Assembly (NCBI GenBank): GCA_047611265.1
Contig: JBLFWM010000007.1
Coordinates: 15,934 to 79,933, forward strand
Origin: GCA-2698665 sp047611265
Lineage (GTDB): Bacteria > Pseudomonadota > Gammaproteobacteria > GCA-002705445 > GCA-002716945
Direction: 5' to 3'
DNA: 64,000 nt
Part shown: positions 53,679 to 61,615 of the stretch, piece by piece
How positions within the stretch are numbered: position 1 is the stretch's first letter
Layout: every line of letters starts with the position of its first letter
Translations under genes and position numbers: made by a program
The notes under the pieces: generated by a model
What the model saw: only the letters and a program-made list of their open reading frames with translations
Told to the model about the DNA's origin: nothing
The model's database searches: none

Positions 53679-54221
53679 TTAACCTTTTATTCTGTCCCAG
53701 TCAAAGAAAGCCCCGGGATCTTCTTTTCTATCTGGTGAAACCTTATTATGACCTATTATATTACCCTCTACAATTTTAGGATAGCAAGTCTTCATTAATT
53801 TAATTATTTCCTTTAATCTATTGTACTGTTCATCTGTAAATACTGAATTTGATGTGCCTTCCAATTCAATGCCAATAGAAAAATCATTGCAATTTTCCCT
53901 ATCTTTATGCTTTGAGACTCCTGCGTGCCAAGCCCTCATACCAAATGGAACAAACTGGATTATCTCTCCGCTTCTCTTAATAAATACATGTGATGACACC
54001 CTGAGCCCTATTAATGAAGAAAATGATTTATTTTTTGTGAAATCTAACTTATTTGTAAATAGATCACTGACGTTATCATTACCATAAGAACCCTCTGGCA
54101 AGCTTATACAATGTATGATTATCGTGTCAATATCCATGTTATTTGGTCTGAGGTCGTAATTATCAGAAGGAAGATACAAGATACCTTCGATTAAGTGTGA
54201 ATTTATATTAATTTTAAGCAT
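53679..54221 (-). CDS. ampD: 1,6-anhydro-MurNAc-L-alanine amidase AmpD
   Basis: The cytoplasmic zinc amidase that removes the peptide from anhydro-muropeptides during cell-wall recycling. The 180-residue protein shows the Amidase_2 zinc residues in TIIIHCISLPEGSYG, in MRAWHAGVSKHKDRENCNDFSIGIELEG (visible blocks RAWHAGVS and NDFSIGIELEG), and in IIGHNKVSPDRKEDPGAFFDW. The last block holds the third ligand and the catalytic Lys/Asp region. It is complete and followed directly by ampE. Confidence 0.94.
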   Translation of the reverse strand: MLKININSHLIEGILYLPSDNYDLRPNNMDIDTIIIHCISLPEGSYGNDNVSDLFTNKLDFTKNKSFSSLIGLRVSSHVFIKRSGEIIQFVPFGMRAWHAGVSKHKDRENCNDFSIGIELEGTSNSVFTDEQYNRLKEIIKLMKTCYPKIVEGNIIGHNKVSPDRKEDPGAFFDWDRIKG

Positions 54222-54273
54222 TTTTTATACAAGAACTCATCATTCGCTGATATCATGTTAACTATTCTTAATT

Positions 54274-55338
54274 ATGCCAAACTTTTTAATTAATACAGAT
54301 ATAAAATTACAAAATATCATCAAAGAGTTGAAATCCTCAAGCGCAATAGGCCTGGATACTGAGTTTATCAGAGAGTCTACTTATTATCCCGTATTAGCTT
54401 TATTACAGCTAAGCGATAATAGTCATACTTATTGTATAGATATTCTTGCATTGCATGATAAAGAGCCAATTATAGATTTATTAAGAGATAAAGATATTAT
54501 AAAAATAATTCATTCCTCTAAGCAGGATCTCGAGGTTTTAAATCATTATTTTAATTGTTATCCAGAAAATATATTTGATACCCAGTTAGCTGATAATTTT
54601 CTAAATCCAGCAATAAGTATTAGCTATTCAAATCTTGTTAAAAGACACTTTTCAGTTTTGCTCAAAGAAGGTTCATGGAGAACTGACTGGTTGAAAAGGC
54701 CTATTTCAGATGACAAACTTGAATATGCGGGGAATGACGTAAAGTATTTGATAGATTTACACAAAATATTAAAAAATGAACTAATAAACCTAAAAAGATA
54801 CGATTGGTTTATTGAAGAACAAGAGCTTGAACTTAAAAAGACAAATATAGTTACTGACCCAGGTATGGCATGGAAAAAAATTAACTTACCTTCAAAGATA
54901 ACTGAGACACAGTTGAATCATTTGAAAATTTTATCTAAATGGCGAGAAGAGAAAGCCGTTAAAAATGATATGCCGAAAAGGTGGATTTTTAGTGATAGCG
55001 AATTAATTAAGATAACTTTATCTCGCTCGAATAAATTAACCGCTATATTAGATAACCTAAAACATCAGCCTAGCAATGAAGATATCGATTATATTATTTC
55101 TATCTTAGAACTAAAGTACGATGAAGCGCCAGTAGAGTTTAAAAATTTTGACCCTTCAATGTATAACAAGAGAGTCAATATATGTCATCAAACATTAGAA
55201 GTTGTATGTGAGGAATATAAGGTATCCTCAACATTAATTGCAAATAAGCGTGACATTGATTTATTTGCAAGAGGCAAGAAAGATATTAGGTTTTTACAAG
55301 GTTGGAGATTTAAAATATTTGGTAAGTTGGTACAATAG
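54274..55338 (+). CDS. rnd: Ribonuclease D
   Basis: A 3'-5' exoribonuclease that matures tRNA 3' ends. The 354-residue protein has the DEDD motifs: D28 and E30 in IGLDTEFIRE, the second Asp in IIHSSKQDLEVL, and the third motif in LEYAGNDVKYLIDL. HRDC-like helical domains follow, with LKILSKWREEKAVKNDMPKRWI (shown in part). It precedes ilvD by three bases. Confidence 0.95.
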   Translation: MPNFLINTDIKLQNIIKELKSSSAIGLDTEFIRESTYYPVLALLQLSDNSHTYCIDILALHDKEPIIDLLRDKDIIKIIHSSKQDLEVLNHYFNCYPENIFDTQLADNFLNPAISISYSNLVKRHFSVLLKEGSWRTDWLKRPISDDKLEYAGNDVKYLIDLHKILKNELINLKRYDWFIEEQELELKKTNIVTDPGMAWKKINLPSKITETQLNHLKILSKWREEKAVKNDMPKRWIFSDSELIKITLSRSNKLTAILDNLKHQPSNEDIDYIISILELKYDEAPVEFKNFDPSMYNKRVNICHQTLEVVCEEYKVSSTLIANKRDIDLFARGKKDIRFLQGWRFKIFGKLVQ

Positions 55339-55341
55339 GCA

Positions 55342-57009
55342 ATGCGAAAATATTCTTCAAAAGTAGTAGATGGGAAAGACAGGTCTCCAAGCAGGTCAAT
55401 GTTGAGAGCTGTTGGTTTTAAAGATAAAGATTTTAAGCTTCCACAAATAGGCGTTGCTTCAACCTGGAGTATGGTTACGCCCTGTAATATGCACATAAAT
55501 GATCTAGCAAAAGTAACTGCTAAGTCAATTGATTCTAATGGAGGTAAATCTGTTATTTTCAACACAATAACTATATCTGATGGCATATCCATGGGAACTG
55601 AAGGAATGAAGTATTCATTGGTTTCTAGAGAAGTTATAGCTGACTCTATTGAAACAGTTGTTGGATGTGAAGGTTTTGATGGTTTTGTAGCAATTGGAGG
55701 ATGTGATAAAAACATGCCTGCATGTGTCATGGCTATGGCTCGATTAAATAGACCCTCTATTTTTGTATACGGAGGAACAATATTGCCAGGAAGTCATAAA
55801 TCTAAAAATATTGATATTGTTTCCGTATTTGAAGCCGTAGGAAAGAATGCAAATAAAGAAATGTCTAATTCAGAATTATATGCAATTGAAAAAAAAGCAA
55901 TACCAGGTCCAGGGTCATGCGGAGGCATGTATACTGCAAACACTATGGCATGTGCAATTGAAGCCTTAGGAATGAGTTTAACAAACAGTTCTGCACAGGT
56001 AGCAATATCTAATTCTAAAAAAGTTGACTGCAAAGATTCAGCTAAAGCTTTAATGGCTTGTGTTAAGAAAGATATTAAACCTAGAGATATTATAAATAAA
56101 AAATCACTTGAGAATGCTATAACCATAGTTATGGCTTTAGGTGGATCAACTAATGCTGTTCTACATTTATTAGCTATAGCAGATTCTGCAGGGGTTAATA
56201 TTAATTTAAATGATTTTGATGTTGTTGGAAAGAGAACACCTGTTCTGGCTGATCTTAAACCAAGTGGAAAATATTCAATGTCTGAATTAGTTAAAATTGG
56301 TGGCGTTGCCCCATTAATGAAAATGCTTCTTGAAAAAGGGCTTCTTCATGGTGACTGCTTAACTGTTACGGGTAAGACACTGAAACAGAATTTAAAGAAT
56401 ATAAAACACTATAGTAAAGGCCAAAAAATTATAATGCCATTTGATTCTCCAATCAAAGATAAAGGACATCTGATCATTCTTAAAGGTAATTTATCACCAT
56501 TAGGTTCTGTTGCAAAAATATCTGGAAAAGAAGGAACTAGTTTTATTGGAAAAGCGAAAGTATATAATTCAGAGGAACAAGCTTTAAAAGATATTCTTAA
56601 TGACAAAGTGAAAAAAGGCACTGTTATAGTTATAAGATATGAAGGTCCTGTGGGAGGGCCCGGAATGAGAGAAATGTTATCACCTACATCAGCAGTAATG
56701 GGAAAGGGTTTAGGTAAAGATGTTGCGCTAATAACAGATGGAAGATTCTCTGGAGGAAGTCATGGTTTTGTAGTTGGCCATATTTCACCAGAAGCATACA
56801 TTGGAGGCCCTCTAGCCATTGTTAAGAATGGAGATATGATTGAAATTAATTCAATCACTCAAAAATTATCTATTAAAATTACTAATGCTGAAATTAAAAA
56901 AAGAACAGGTAACTGGAAAAAGCCTCGTAATAAAACTACACCAGGAGTTTTATCTAAATATGCAAAGCTAGTAAGTCAGGCAGATAAGGGCGCAATCACT
57001 GTTGACTAG
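55342..57009 (+). CDS. ilvD: Dihydroxy-acid dehydratase
   Basis: IlvD converts 2,3-dihydroxy-3-methyl acids to 2-keto acids in branched-chain amino acid synthesis. The 555-residue protein carries three cluster cysteines, C48 (TPCNMH), C121 (GGCDKNMPAC) and C193 (GPGSCGGMYTANT). This length and spacing correspond to the shorter, typically [2Fe-2S] type rather than the about 616-residue [4Fe-4S] E. coli enzyme. The C-terminus holds ALITDGRFSGGSHG. Its final 14 bases overlap the convergent LON-domain gene. Confidence 0.96.
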   Translation: MRKYSSKVVDGKDRSPSRSMLRAVGFKDKDFKLPQIGVASTWSMVTPCNMHINDLAKVTAKSIDSNGGKSVIFNTITISDGISMGTEGMKYSLVSREVIADSIETVVGCEGFDGFVAIGGCDKNMPACVMAMARLNRPSIFVYGGTILPGSHKSKNIDIVSVFEAVGKNANKEMSNSELYAIEKKAIPGPGSCGGMYTANTMACAIEALGMSLTNSSAQVAISNSKKVDCKDSAKALMACVKKDIKPRDIINKKSLENAITIVMALGGSTNAVLHLLAIADSAGVNINLNDFDVVGKRTPVLADLKPSGKYSMSELVKIGGVAPLMKMLLEKGLLHGDCLTVTGKTLKQNLKNIKHYSKGQKIIMPFDSPIKDKGHLIILKGNLSPLGSVAKISGKEGTSFIGKAKVYNSEEQALKDILNDKVKKGTVIVIRYEGPVGGPGMREMLSPTSAVMGKGLGKDVALITDGRFSGGSHGFVVGHISPEAYIGGPLAIVKNGDMIEINSITQKLSIKITNAEIKKRTGNWKKPRNKTTPGVLSKYAKLVSQADKGAITVD

Positions 57010-57613
57010 ACATTAGTTCGTTTACTTCAGCCTTATATATCTTTTGAATTATCGTATGCAGCATATCTAATCTCTCAATCGCATGATCTATAGCTATTAA
57101 TTTATTTTTAGTAGAAGAGTCGAGCGGCAAACACTCTATGAGTCTAAAACCTACCCAAGATGCATCTGAATACCTTTCTTTTTTAAAATTAATAACATGT
57201 TTAATTCCTGGGTATATTTTTTTATAAAACCTAGATAATAATAAATATTTTTGAGGAATCATATATTCTTTCTCAAGCTCTAGATTTTCTATTGTCCCAG
57301 TAAGCAAATTAGTTTTATCTAAATCATGACTTAGCACTTTAACTTTATTTATTCCTTCAACTGTTATTCCTAGTAAACCATCATCCAACTGATTCCAATC
57401 TATTATTTTTACATAACACCCATAGTTATATATATCTGTTACATAATTTTCTTGAGAGTTATTCCTGATTAATGTAATACAAAATCCAGTATCATTTTTC
57501 ATACAATCTTTAATCATATCCAAATACCTTCTTTCAAATATTCTTAAAGGAAATAAACCGCCTGGCAAAACTATGCTTTGAAGTGGGAAAAATGGTATTA
57601 ATTTACTTTTCAT
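56996..57613 (-). CDS. LON substrate-binding domain protein
   Basis: A 205-residue protein consisting only of the LON N-terminal (PUA-like) domain. FFPLQSIVLPGGLFPLRIFERRYLDMI at the start (visible as LPGGLFPLRIFERRYLDM) is diagnostic. The AAA+ ATPase and protease domains of Lon are absent, as in the widespread stand-alone proteins, whose role is unknown. It overlaps msrB by 11 bases. Confidence 0.9.
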   Translation of the reverse strand: MKSKLIPFFPLQSIVLPGGLFPLRIFERRYLDMIKDCMKNDTGFCITLIRNNSQENYVTDIYNYGCYVKIIDWNQLDDGLLGITVEGINKVKVLSHDLDKTNLLTGTIENLELEKEYMIPQKYLLLSRFYKKIYPGIKHVINFKKERYSDASWVGFRLIECLPLDSSTKNKLIAIDHAIERLDMLHTIIQKIYKAEVNELMSSQQ

Positions 57614-57998
57614 TATTAAATTTCAGAGAAGCTGAGTTAATACAATATCTTTTCCCGGTAGGCTTAGGGCCATCTTCAAAAACATGTCCCAGATGCGCGT
57701 CACAATTCATACATAGTGCTTCAACTCTAGACATTCCTAACGATGTGTCCGTTTTGGTATGAACAGATACATTTGAAGCCACGTCATAGAAACTTGGCCA
57801 ACCTGTCCCAGAATCAAATTTCTCATCAGATTTAAATAAAATATTATCGCAACAAACACAATGATAGGATCCATCATCTTTGTTTAGATAGAGGGCGCCA
57901 CTAAATGGAGCTTCTGTCCCTTTCTTTCTTGTAATATTATAAGTACCAGTAGAAAGAAGTTCTTTCCATTCTGCATCTGATTTATTTATTTTTTTCAT
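57603..57998 (-). CDS. msrB: Peptide methionine sulfoxide reductase MsrB
   Basis: MsrB reduces methionine-R-sulfoxide in proteins. The 131-residue protein has two zinc CxxC pairs (C47/C50 in YHCVCCDNILF and C96/C99 in LCMNCDAHLGH). The catalytic cysteine is C119 in KRYCINSASL. FDSGTGWPSFYD is also present. It starts inside the end of mpl (17-base overlap) and overlaps the LON-domain gene. Confidence 0.96.
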   Translation of the reverse strand: MKKINKSDAEWKELLSTGTYNITRKKGTEAPFSGALYLNKDDGSYHCVCCDNILFKSDEKFDSGTGWPSFYDVASNVSVHTKTDTSLGMSRVEALCMNCDAHLGHVFEDGPKPTGKRYCINSASLKFNNEK

Positions 57999-59334
57999 TT
58001 TTAATATAATCCCGAAGATTAACTGTGCTTTTATTACTCATTATTAATATAATATCAATCTTATTTTTAATCTTCTTTATAAATTCAATTGCTTTAGCAT
58101 ATGAATCAACTATATATAAGTTTTTACTTATACTGTCAAGAGTCCATTTCAATAATGGAGGCCTAATTATTATACTATAATGTGAGTTATTTAACGCAAT
58201 AGGAAGATCTTTTTTGTGAGCCCCGGAAATCATTGAATGTGATTTTATTTCACATATTGACAATATCTTTTTCCCTTTAAAATTTTCTTTTAATGATTTA
58301 ATAGAACTTTCTATTTCTGTTGGATGATGAGCAAAGTCATCATATATTTGCAGCATGCCTTTGCTTTCAATTTTCTCCATTCTTCTTTTAACACCTTTAA
58401 ATTTTTTTATAGCATCAATACATACAGAGAATGAAACTCCAGCCTCCATAGAAGCTAAAATTGCTAATGAAATATTTTTATAATTATGTATTCCCAGGAG
58501 ACTAGATTCAATTATTTTTGAACTTGGAGCCTTTGTTTTTATATTTGAAAGGAAGAAGTTATGTCCTTTTTGGGAAAGGGACCAGTTAGCGTTTTTATAA
58601 TTTTTTGATGTCATAGAAATTTCTTTTGACCAAATACCTTTTTTAATTAACTTTTTAATATTTTTATCATCATAGTTATAAATAATTTTCCCATTTTTTG
58701 GAACTATTCTTACTAGGTGATGAAAGTTTTTAACTACAGCATCTATATTTTCAAATATATCTGCATGATCAAATTCAATATTATTTATTACTAATACATT
58801 TGGATGGTAGTGTATATATTTTGACCTTTTATCAAAAAATGAAGTATCATACTCGTCCGCTTCTATTACAAAAAATTTTGAGCTAGTAAGTTTTGCTGGT
58901 GAATTTAAATTAATTGGCTGGCCACCAATAAGATAAGATGGATTTAATTTTGCATATTTCAATATCCATGTGACAAGTGAAGATGTTGTAGTTTTACCAT
59001 GAGTACCCGATATTGCTATAACTTTCTTTTTGTATAAAACATTTTCATATAGCCATTGAGGGCCAGAAATATACTTAATATCACTCTCAAGTAATTTTTC
59101 TATGATATCCATGCCACGAGACATTACATTTCCAACAATTACTAAGTCAAATTTTTTATCTAAAATTTTAGGACCGTACCCTTCTGTAAAAATAATATTT
59201 TCTTTTTCTAGAACAGATTTCATTGGATCATATAAATTTTTATCTGAACCTGTAACTTGGTGTCCAAGCTGCTTAGCAATTATTGCTATGCCAGCCATAA
59301 ACGTTCCGCCTATTCCTAAAATGTGTATTTTCAT
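57982..59334 (-). CDS. mpl: UDP-MurNAc:L-Ala-gamma-D-Glu-meso-DAP ligase
   Basis: Mpl reattaches recycled tripeptide to UDP-MurNAc. The 450-residue Mur ligase has IHILGIGGTFMAGIAIIA at the N-terminus and the P-loop GTHGKTTT at 110-117. FFVIEADEYDTSFFDKRSK follows, and YDDFAHHPTEI marks the Mpl/MurC branch. GGTFMAG separates Mpl from MurC, and peptidoglycan recycling fits with ampD in the same window. Its start overlaps the end of the membrane-protein gene upstream (ATGA). Confidence 0.93.
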   Translation of the reverse strand: MKIHILGIGGTFMAGIAIIAKQLGHQVTGSDKNLYDPMKSVLEKENIIFTEGYGPKILDKKFDLVIVGNVMSRGMDIIEKLLESDIKYISGPQWLYENVLYKKKVIAISGTHGKTTTSSLVTWILKYAKLNPSYLIGGQPINLNSPAKLTSSKFFVIEADEYDTSFFDKRSKYIHYHPNVLVINNIEFDHADIFENIDAVVKNFHHLVRIVPKNGKIIYNYDDKNIKKLIKKGIWSKEISMTSKNYKNANWSLSQKGHNFFLSNIKTKAPSSKIIESSLLGIHNYKNISLAILASMEAGVSFSVCIDAIKKFKGVKRRMEKIESKGMLQIYDDFAHHPTEIESSIKSLKENFKGKKILSICEIKSHSMISGAHKKDLPIALNNSHYSIIIRPPLLKWTLDSISKNLYIVDSYAKAIEFIKKIKNKIDIILIMSNKSTVNLRDYIKNEKNK

Positions 59335-59855
59335 ATCAGTAGCACTTGAACTAAAATCATTATAATAAACACATATACAATATTATGGAGTAGTGAAATT
59401 CCTAGTCCAATTGACATTGTAGTGTCCAAAGCATTTTTAAATATATGACCATTTACAAACCAGGCATATAATGAAATTGCTAGAAAAATAAGTAATATTG
59501 AGTTTTCATCTGTGAAAACATACATGGTAACTATGCTTGCAAATAAAGCTACAAGAGCATGGACACCTAACGTTCCCGAGGAGACCTGAATGTATCTAGA
59601 TGTGTATAAGTTGGGAGTCCCATTACTATTATCTTTTATTCCAAGGCATAGTTTTATAAATATAAGTGTCACAAGTATATAAATAGCTACAAAGAAAATA
59701 CTTAAAGTATAACCAGTATTAGGGTCAACTGATATTAAGCCAATGATAATATTAATTAATATGATTGCTTTTAACAGGTTAGAGCTAGAAGGGAGGTCCT
59801 GGGGACCACTCGAAAACATCAGAATATCTAGAAAAATCTTTAAATTTAATATCAT
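59331..59855 (-). CDS. Membrane protein of unknown function
   Basis: A 174-residue protein with about five hydrophobic segments (for example AIILINIIIGLISV, IFFVAIYILVTLIFI and VALFASIVTMYVF). No family was recognised. I use the ATG at 59855 rather than one at 59990, because the longer version would overlap the divergent methyltransferase gene and adds a non-hydrophobic stretch. It is coupled to mpl by a four-base ATGA overlap. Confidence 0.65.
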   Translation of the reverse strand: MILNLKIFLDILMFSSGPQDLPSSSNLLKAIILINIIIGLISVDPNTGYTLSIFFVAIYILVTLIFIKLCLGIKDNSNGTPNLYTSRYIQVSSGTLGVHALVALFASIVTMYVFTDENSILLIFLAISLYAWFVNGHIFKNALDTTMSIGLGISLLHNIVYVFIIMILVQVLLI

Positions 59856-59903
59856 ATTAATGCTATAATTAATACCTTCATAACTAACAACCAGGATAAC
59901 ATA

Positions 59904-60527
59904 TTGGACGAAAACTCTATAATCAAATCTTACAAGAGAGTCTCTGGATTTTATGATGCTACTTTTGGTCAAGTTTTTAGACCTGGTCAAAAAGCTATCA
60001 TTAAAAAAATGGATTGTAGCAGTGCTGATAGCGTATTAGAAATAGGTATTGGCACAGGTTCGTCATTACAATATTATCCTAATGAGACTAAAGTGGTTGG
60101 TATTGATTTATCCCCCGATATGTTAGATGTAGCAAAAAAAAGAATTATTGAAGACCAAGCTCAGAATAAACATATTTTATTAATGAATGGCGAGGAACTA
60201 ACTTTTGCCGACAATACTTTCGACAAAGTAGTTGGGATGTATGTTGTTTCTGTCACCCGAGACCCTAGAAAATTAATTAAAGAGATGAAAAGGGTTTGTA
60301 AAAATGATGGTGATATTTACATAGTCAATCATTTTAGTAATGAGTCAGATAACACATTAGTCAAGATGTTTGAAAAAGGTTTAATGCCTCTTAGTAAGTT
60401 ATTAGGCTGGAAGCCATACTTTCCGTTCACTGAGTTCAATGAATATGCGAATTTAAACGTACAAGAGATGTCTAAAGTGAATATATTTGATTATTGGAAT
60501 ATAATCCATGCAACTAATAATAAGTAG
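59904..60527 (+). CDS. Class I SAM methyltransferase, PmtA-like (phosphatidylethanolamine N-methyltransferase?)
   Basis: A 207-residue SAM-dependent methyltransferase. Motif I is VLEIGIGTG (44-52), followed by VVGIDLSPDMLDVAKKR and the LMNGEELTFADNTFDKVV block. YKRVSGFYDATFGQVFRPGQKA at the N-terminus is like Rhodobacter-type PmtA, which methylates phosphatidylethanolamine to phosphatidylcholine. UbiE-type quinone methylases are the main alternative. The start is a TTG at 59904 behind AGGA, since no in-frame ATG precedes the conserved N-terminus. Confidence 0.78.
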   Translation: MDENSIIKSYKRVSGFYDATFGQVFRPGQKAIIKKMDCSSADSVLEIGIGTGSSLQYYPNETKVVGIDLSPDMLDVAKKRIIEDQAQNKHILLMNGEELTFADNTFDKVVGMYVVSVTRDPRKLIKEMKRVCKNDGDIYIVNHFSNESDNTLVKMFEKGLMPLSKLLGWKPYFPFTEFNEYANLNVQEMSKVNIFDYWNIIHATNNK

Positions 60528-60541
60528 TCTTATTTAGTCTA

Positions 60542-60850
60542 TTAGGCGCCATCAATCATTTTTTTTAATTCACCTGACTCAAAAAGTTCTAAAGTTATAT
60601 CACATCCGCCAATCAATTCACCTTTAATGTAAAGTTGAGGGAAAGTAGGCCAATCTTTAAAGCTTGGTAGATCCCGCATAACTTCTTGATCGAGAATTAC
60701 ATTGCAATATCCAAATTCTTTACCACATTGCTTCAAAGCTTCTACTGTTCTAGATGAAAACCCACACATTGGCATTGCCGGGGTTCCCTTCATATATAAC
60801 ATGACTGAATTTTCAGTAACTTGTTTTTTAATTCTTTCTAATGCTGACAT
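60542..60850 (-). CDS. grxD: Monothiol glutaredoxin Grx4 (CGFS type)
   Basis: A 102-residue monothiol glutaredoxin with the CGFS active site at 29-32 (PMCGFSSRTVE) and WPTFPQLYIKGELIGGCDI downstream. Such proteins carry [2Fe-2S] clusters and pass them to other proteins. An AGGAG ribosome binding site precedes the ATG. The stop is 14 bases from the convergent methyltransferase gene. Confidence 0.97.
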   Translation of the reverse strand: MSALERIKKQVTENSVMLYMKGTPAMPMCGFSSRTVEALKQCGKEFGYCNVILDQEVMRDLPSFKDWPTFPQLYIKGELIGGCDITLELFESGELKKMIDGA

Positions 60851-60882
60851 TTTTTTCTCCTTATAATTTATTATATAGATTA

Positions 60883-60920
60883 TTTAGTCATATCTGACCA
60901 ATAAGCCAGATATGACTAAA
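60883..60920. repeat. Stem-loop (14-pair perfect inverted repeat)
   Basis: TTTAGTCATATCTG (60883-60896) and its exact reverse complement (60907-60920) enclose a ten-base loop. It lies between the PuuD-like gene and grxD, both on the minus strand. No clear T run follows in the minus direction, so it may be an mRNA-stabilising or weak terminating hairpin rather than a standard terminator. Confidence 0.6.
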
Positions 60921-60929
60921 TATATTTAA

Positions 60930-61508
60930 TTACATGCCTAATCCATTATGGCTATAACCCATAAACAATAACATTGGAATACTAAGCAACGTGTTAGTTC
61001 TTGACGCTAGTAATGCAACTTTTTTAGCTTTAGCTATTTCTTCTGGAGTTGCAGACACCATGCCAAGTATTTTCTTTTGATTTGGCCAAATTAAAACCCA
61101 CACGTTAAATAACATTATAGTCCCTAACCAAGCACCTATTCCTATTCCTGCAGCTCCACCAGAGAGCGTAAATGCAGCATGTAACATTCCATGTTCCTGT
61201 AAGTACCAAGCACCTGTAACCCATGTCACAACCGCTCCCCATCTAAACCAAACTAATGCTAAAGGAGCAACATATTTACCAATAGCTGCTGGACCAGGCT
61301 CTTTATCTGCGATTGCAGTTGCCATAGCTGGAACTTGTACAAAATTAAAATAATAGAGTAAACCAATCCAAGTTATACCTGATAGGTAATGTAACCATCT
61401 AATGTAATGTTCAATTTCAACCAATTTTCCACCAATAGCTAGTACCAGTACTGCTGTTAATATAAATCCTGAAATAATTGTTCCTTTTATTGATAATAGT
61501 GGGTTCAT
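60930..61508 (-). CDS. Urate hydroxylase PuuD-like membrane domain protein
   Basis: A 192-residue membrane protein with about five helices. HYIRWLHYLSGITWIGLLYYFNFVQVPAMA in the N-terminal half (visible as WLHYLSGITWIGLLYYFNF) and the later GVWVLIWPNQKK-like FNVWVLIWPNQKKILG match the DUF989/PuuD membrane domain. The cytochrome c domain of full-length PuuD urate hydroxylase is absent. Histidines in the first helices suggest heme binding, but the substrate is unknown. Confidence 0.75.
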   Translation of the reverse strand: MNPLLSIKGTIISGFILTAVLVLAIGGKLVEIEHYIRWLHYLSGITWIGLLYYFNFVQVPAMATAIADKEPGPAAIGKYVAPLALVWFRWGAVVTWVTGAWYLQEHGMLHAAFTLSGGAAGIGIGAWLGTIMLFNVWVLIWPNQKKILGMVSATPEEIAKAKKVALLASRTNTLLSIPMLLFMGYSHNGLGM

Positions 61509-61615
61509 ACATGCCTCAAAAATAATTATGATATGGGTGATATAATAAATGATGTAAGCTATTTTATCTATCAGTAAGTTTAATAAATTTAGGTCTTTTG
61601 AAGGAACAACAGTAT

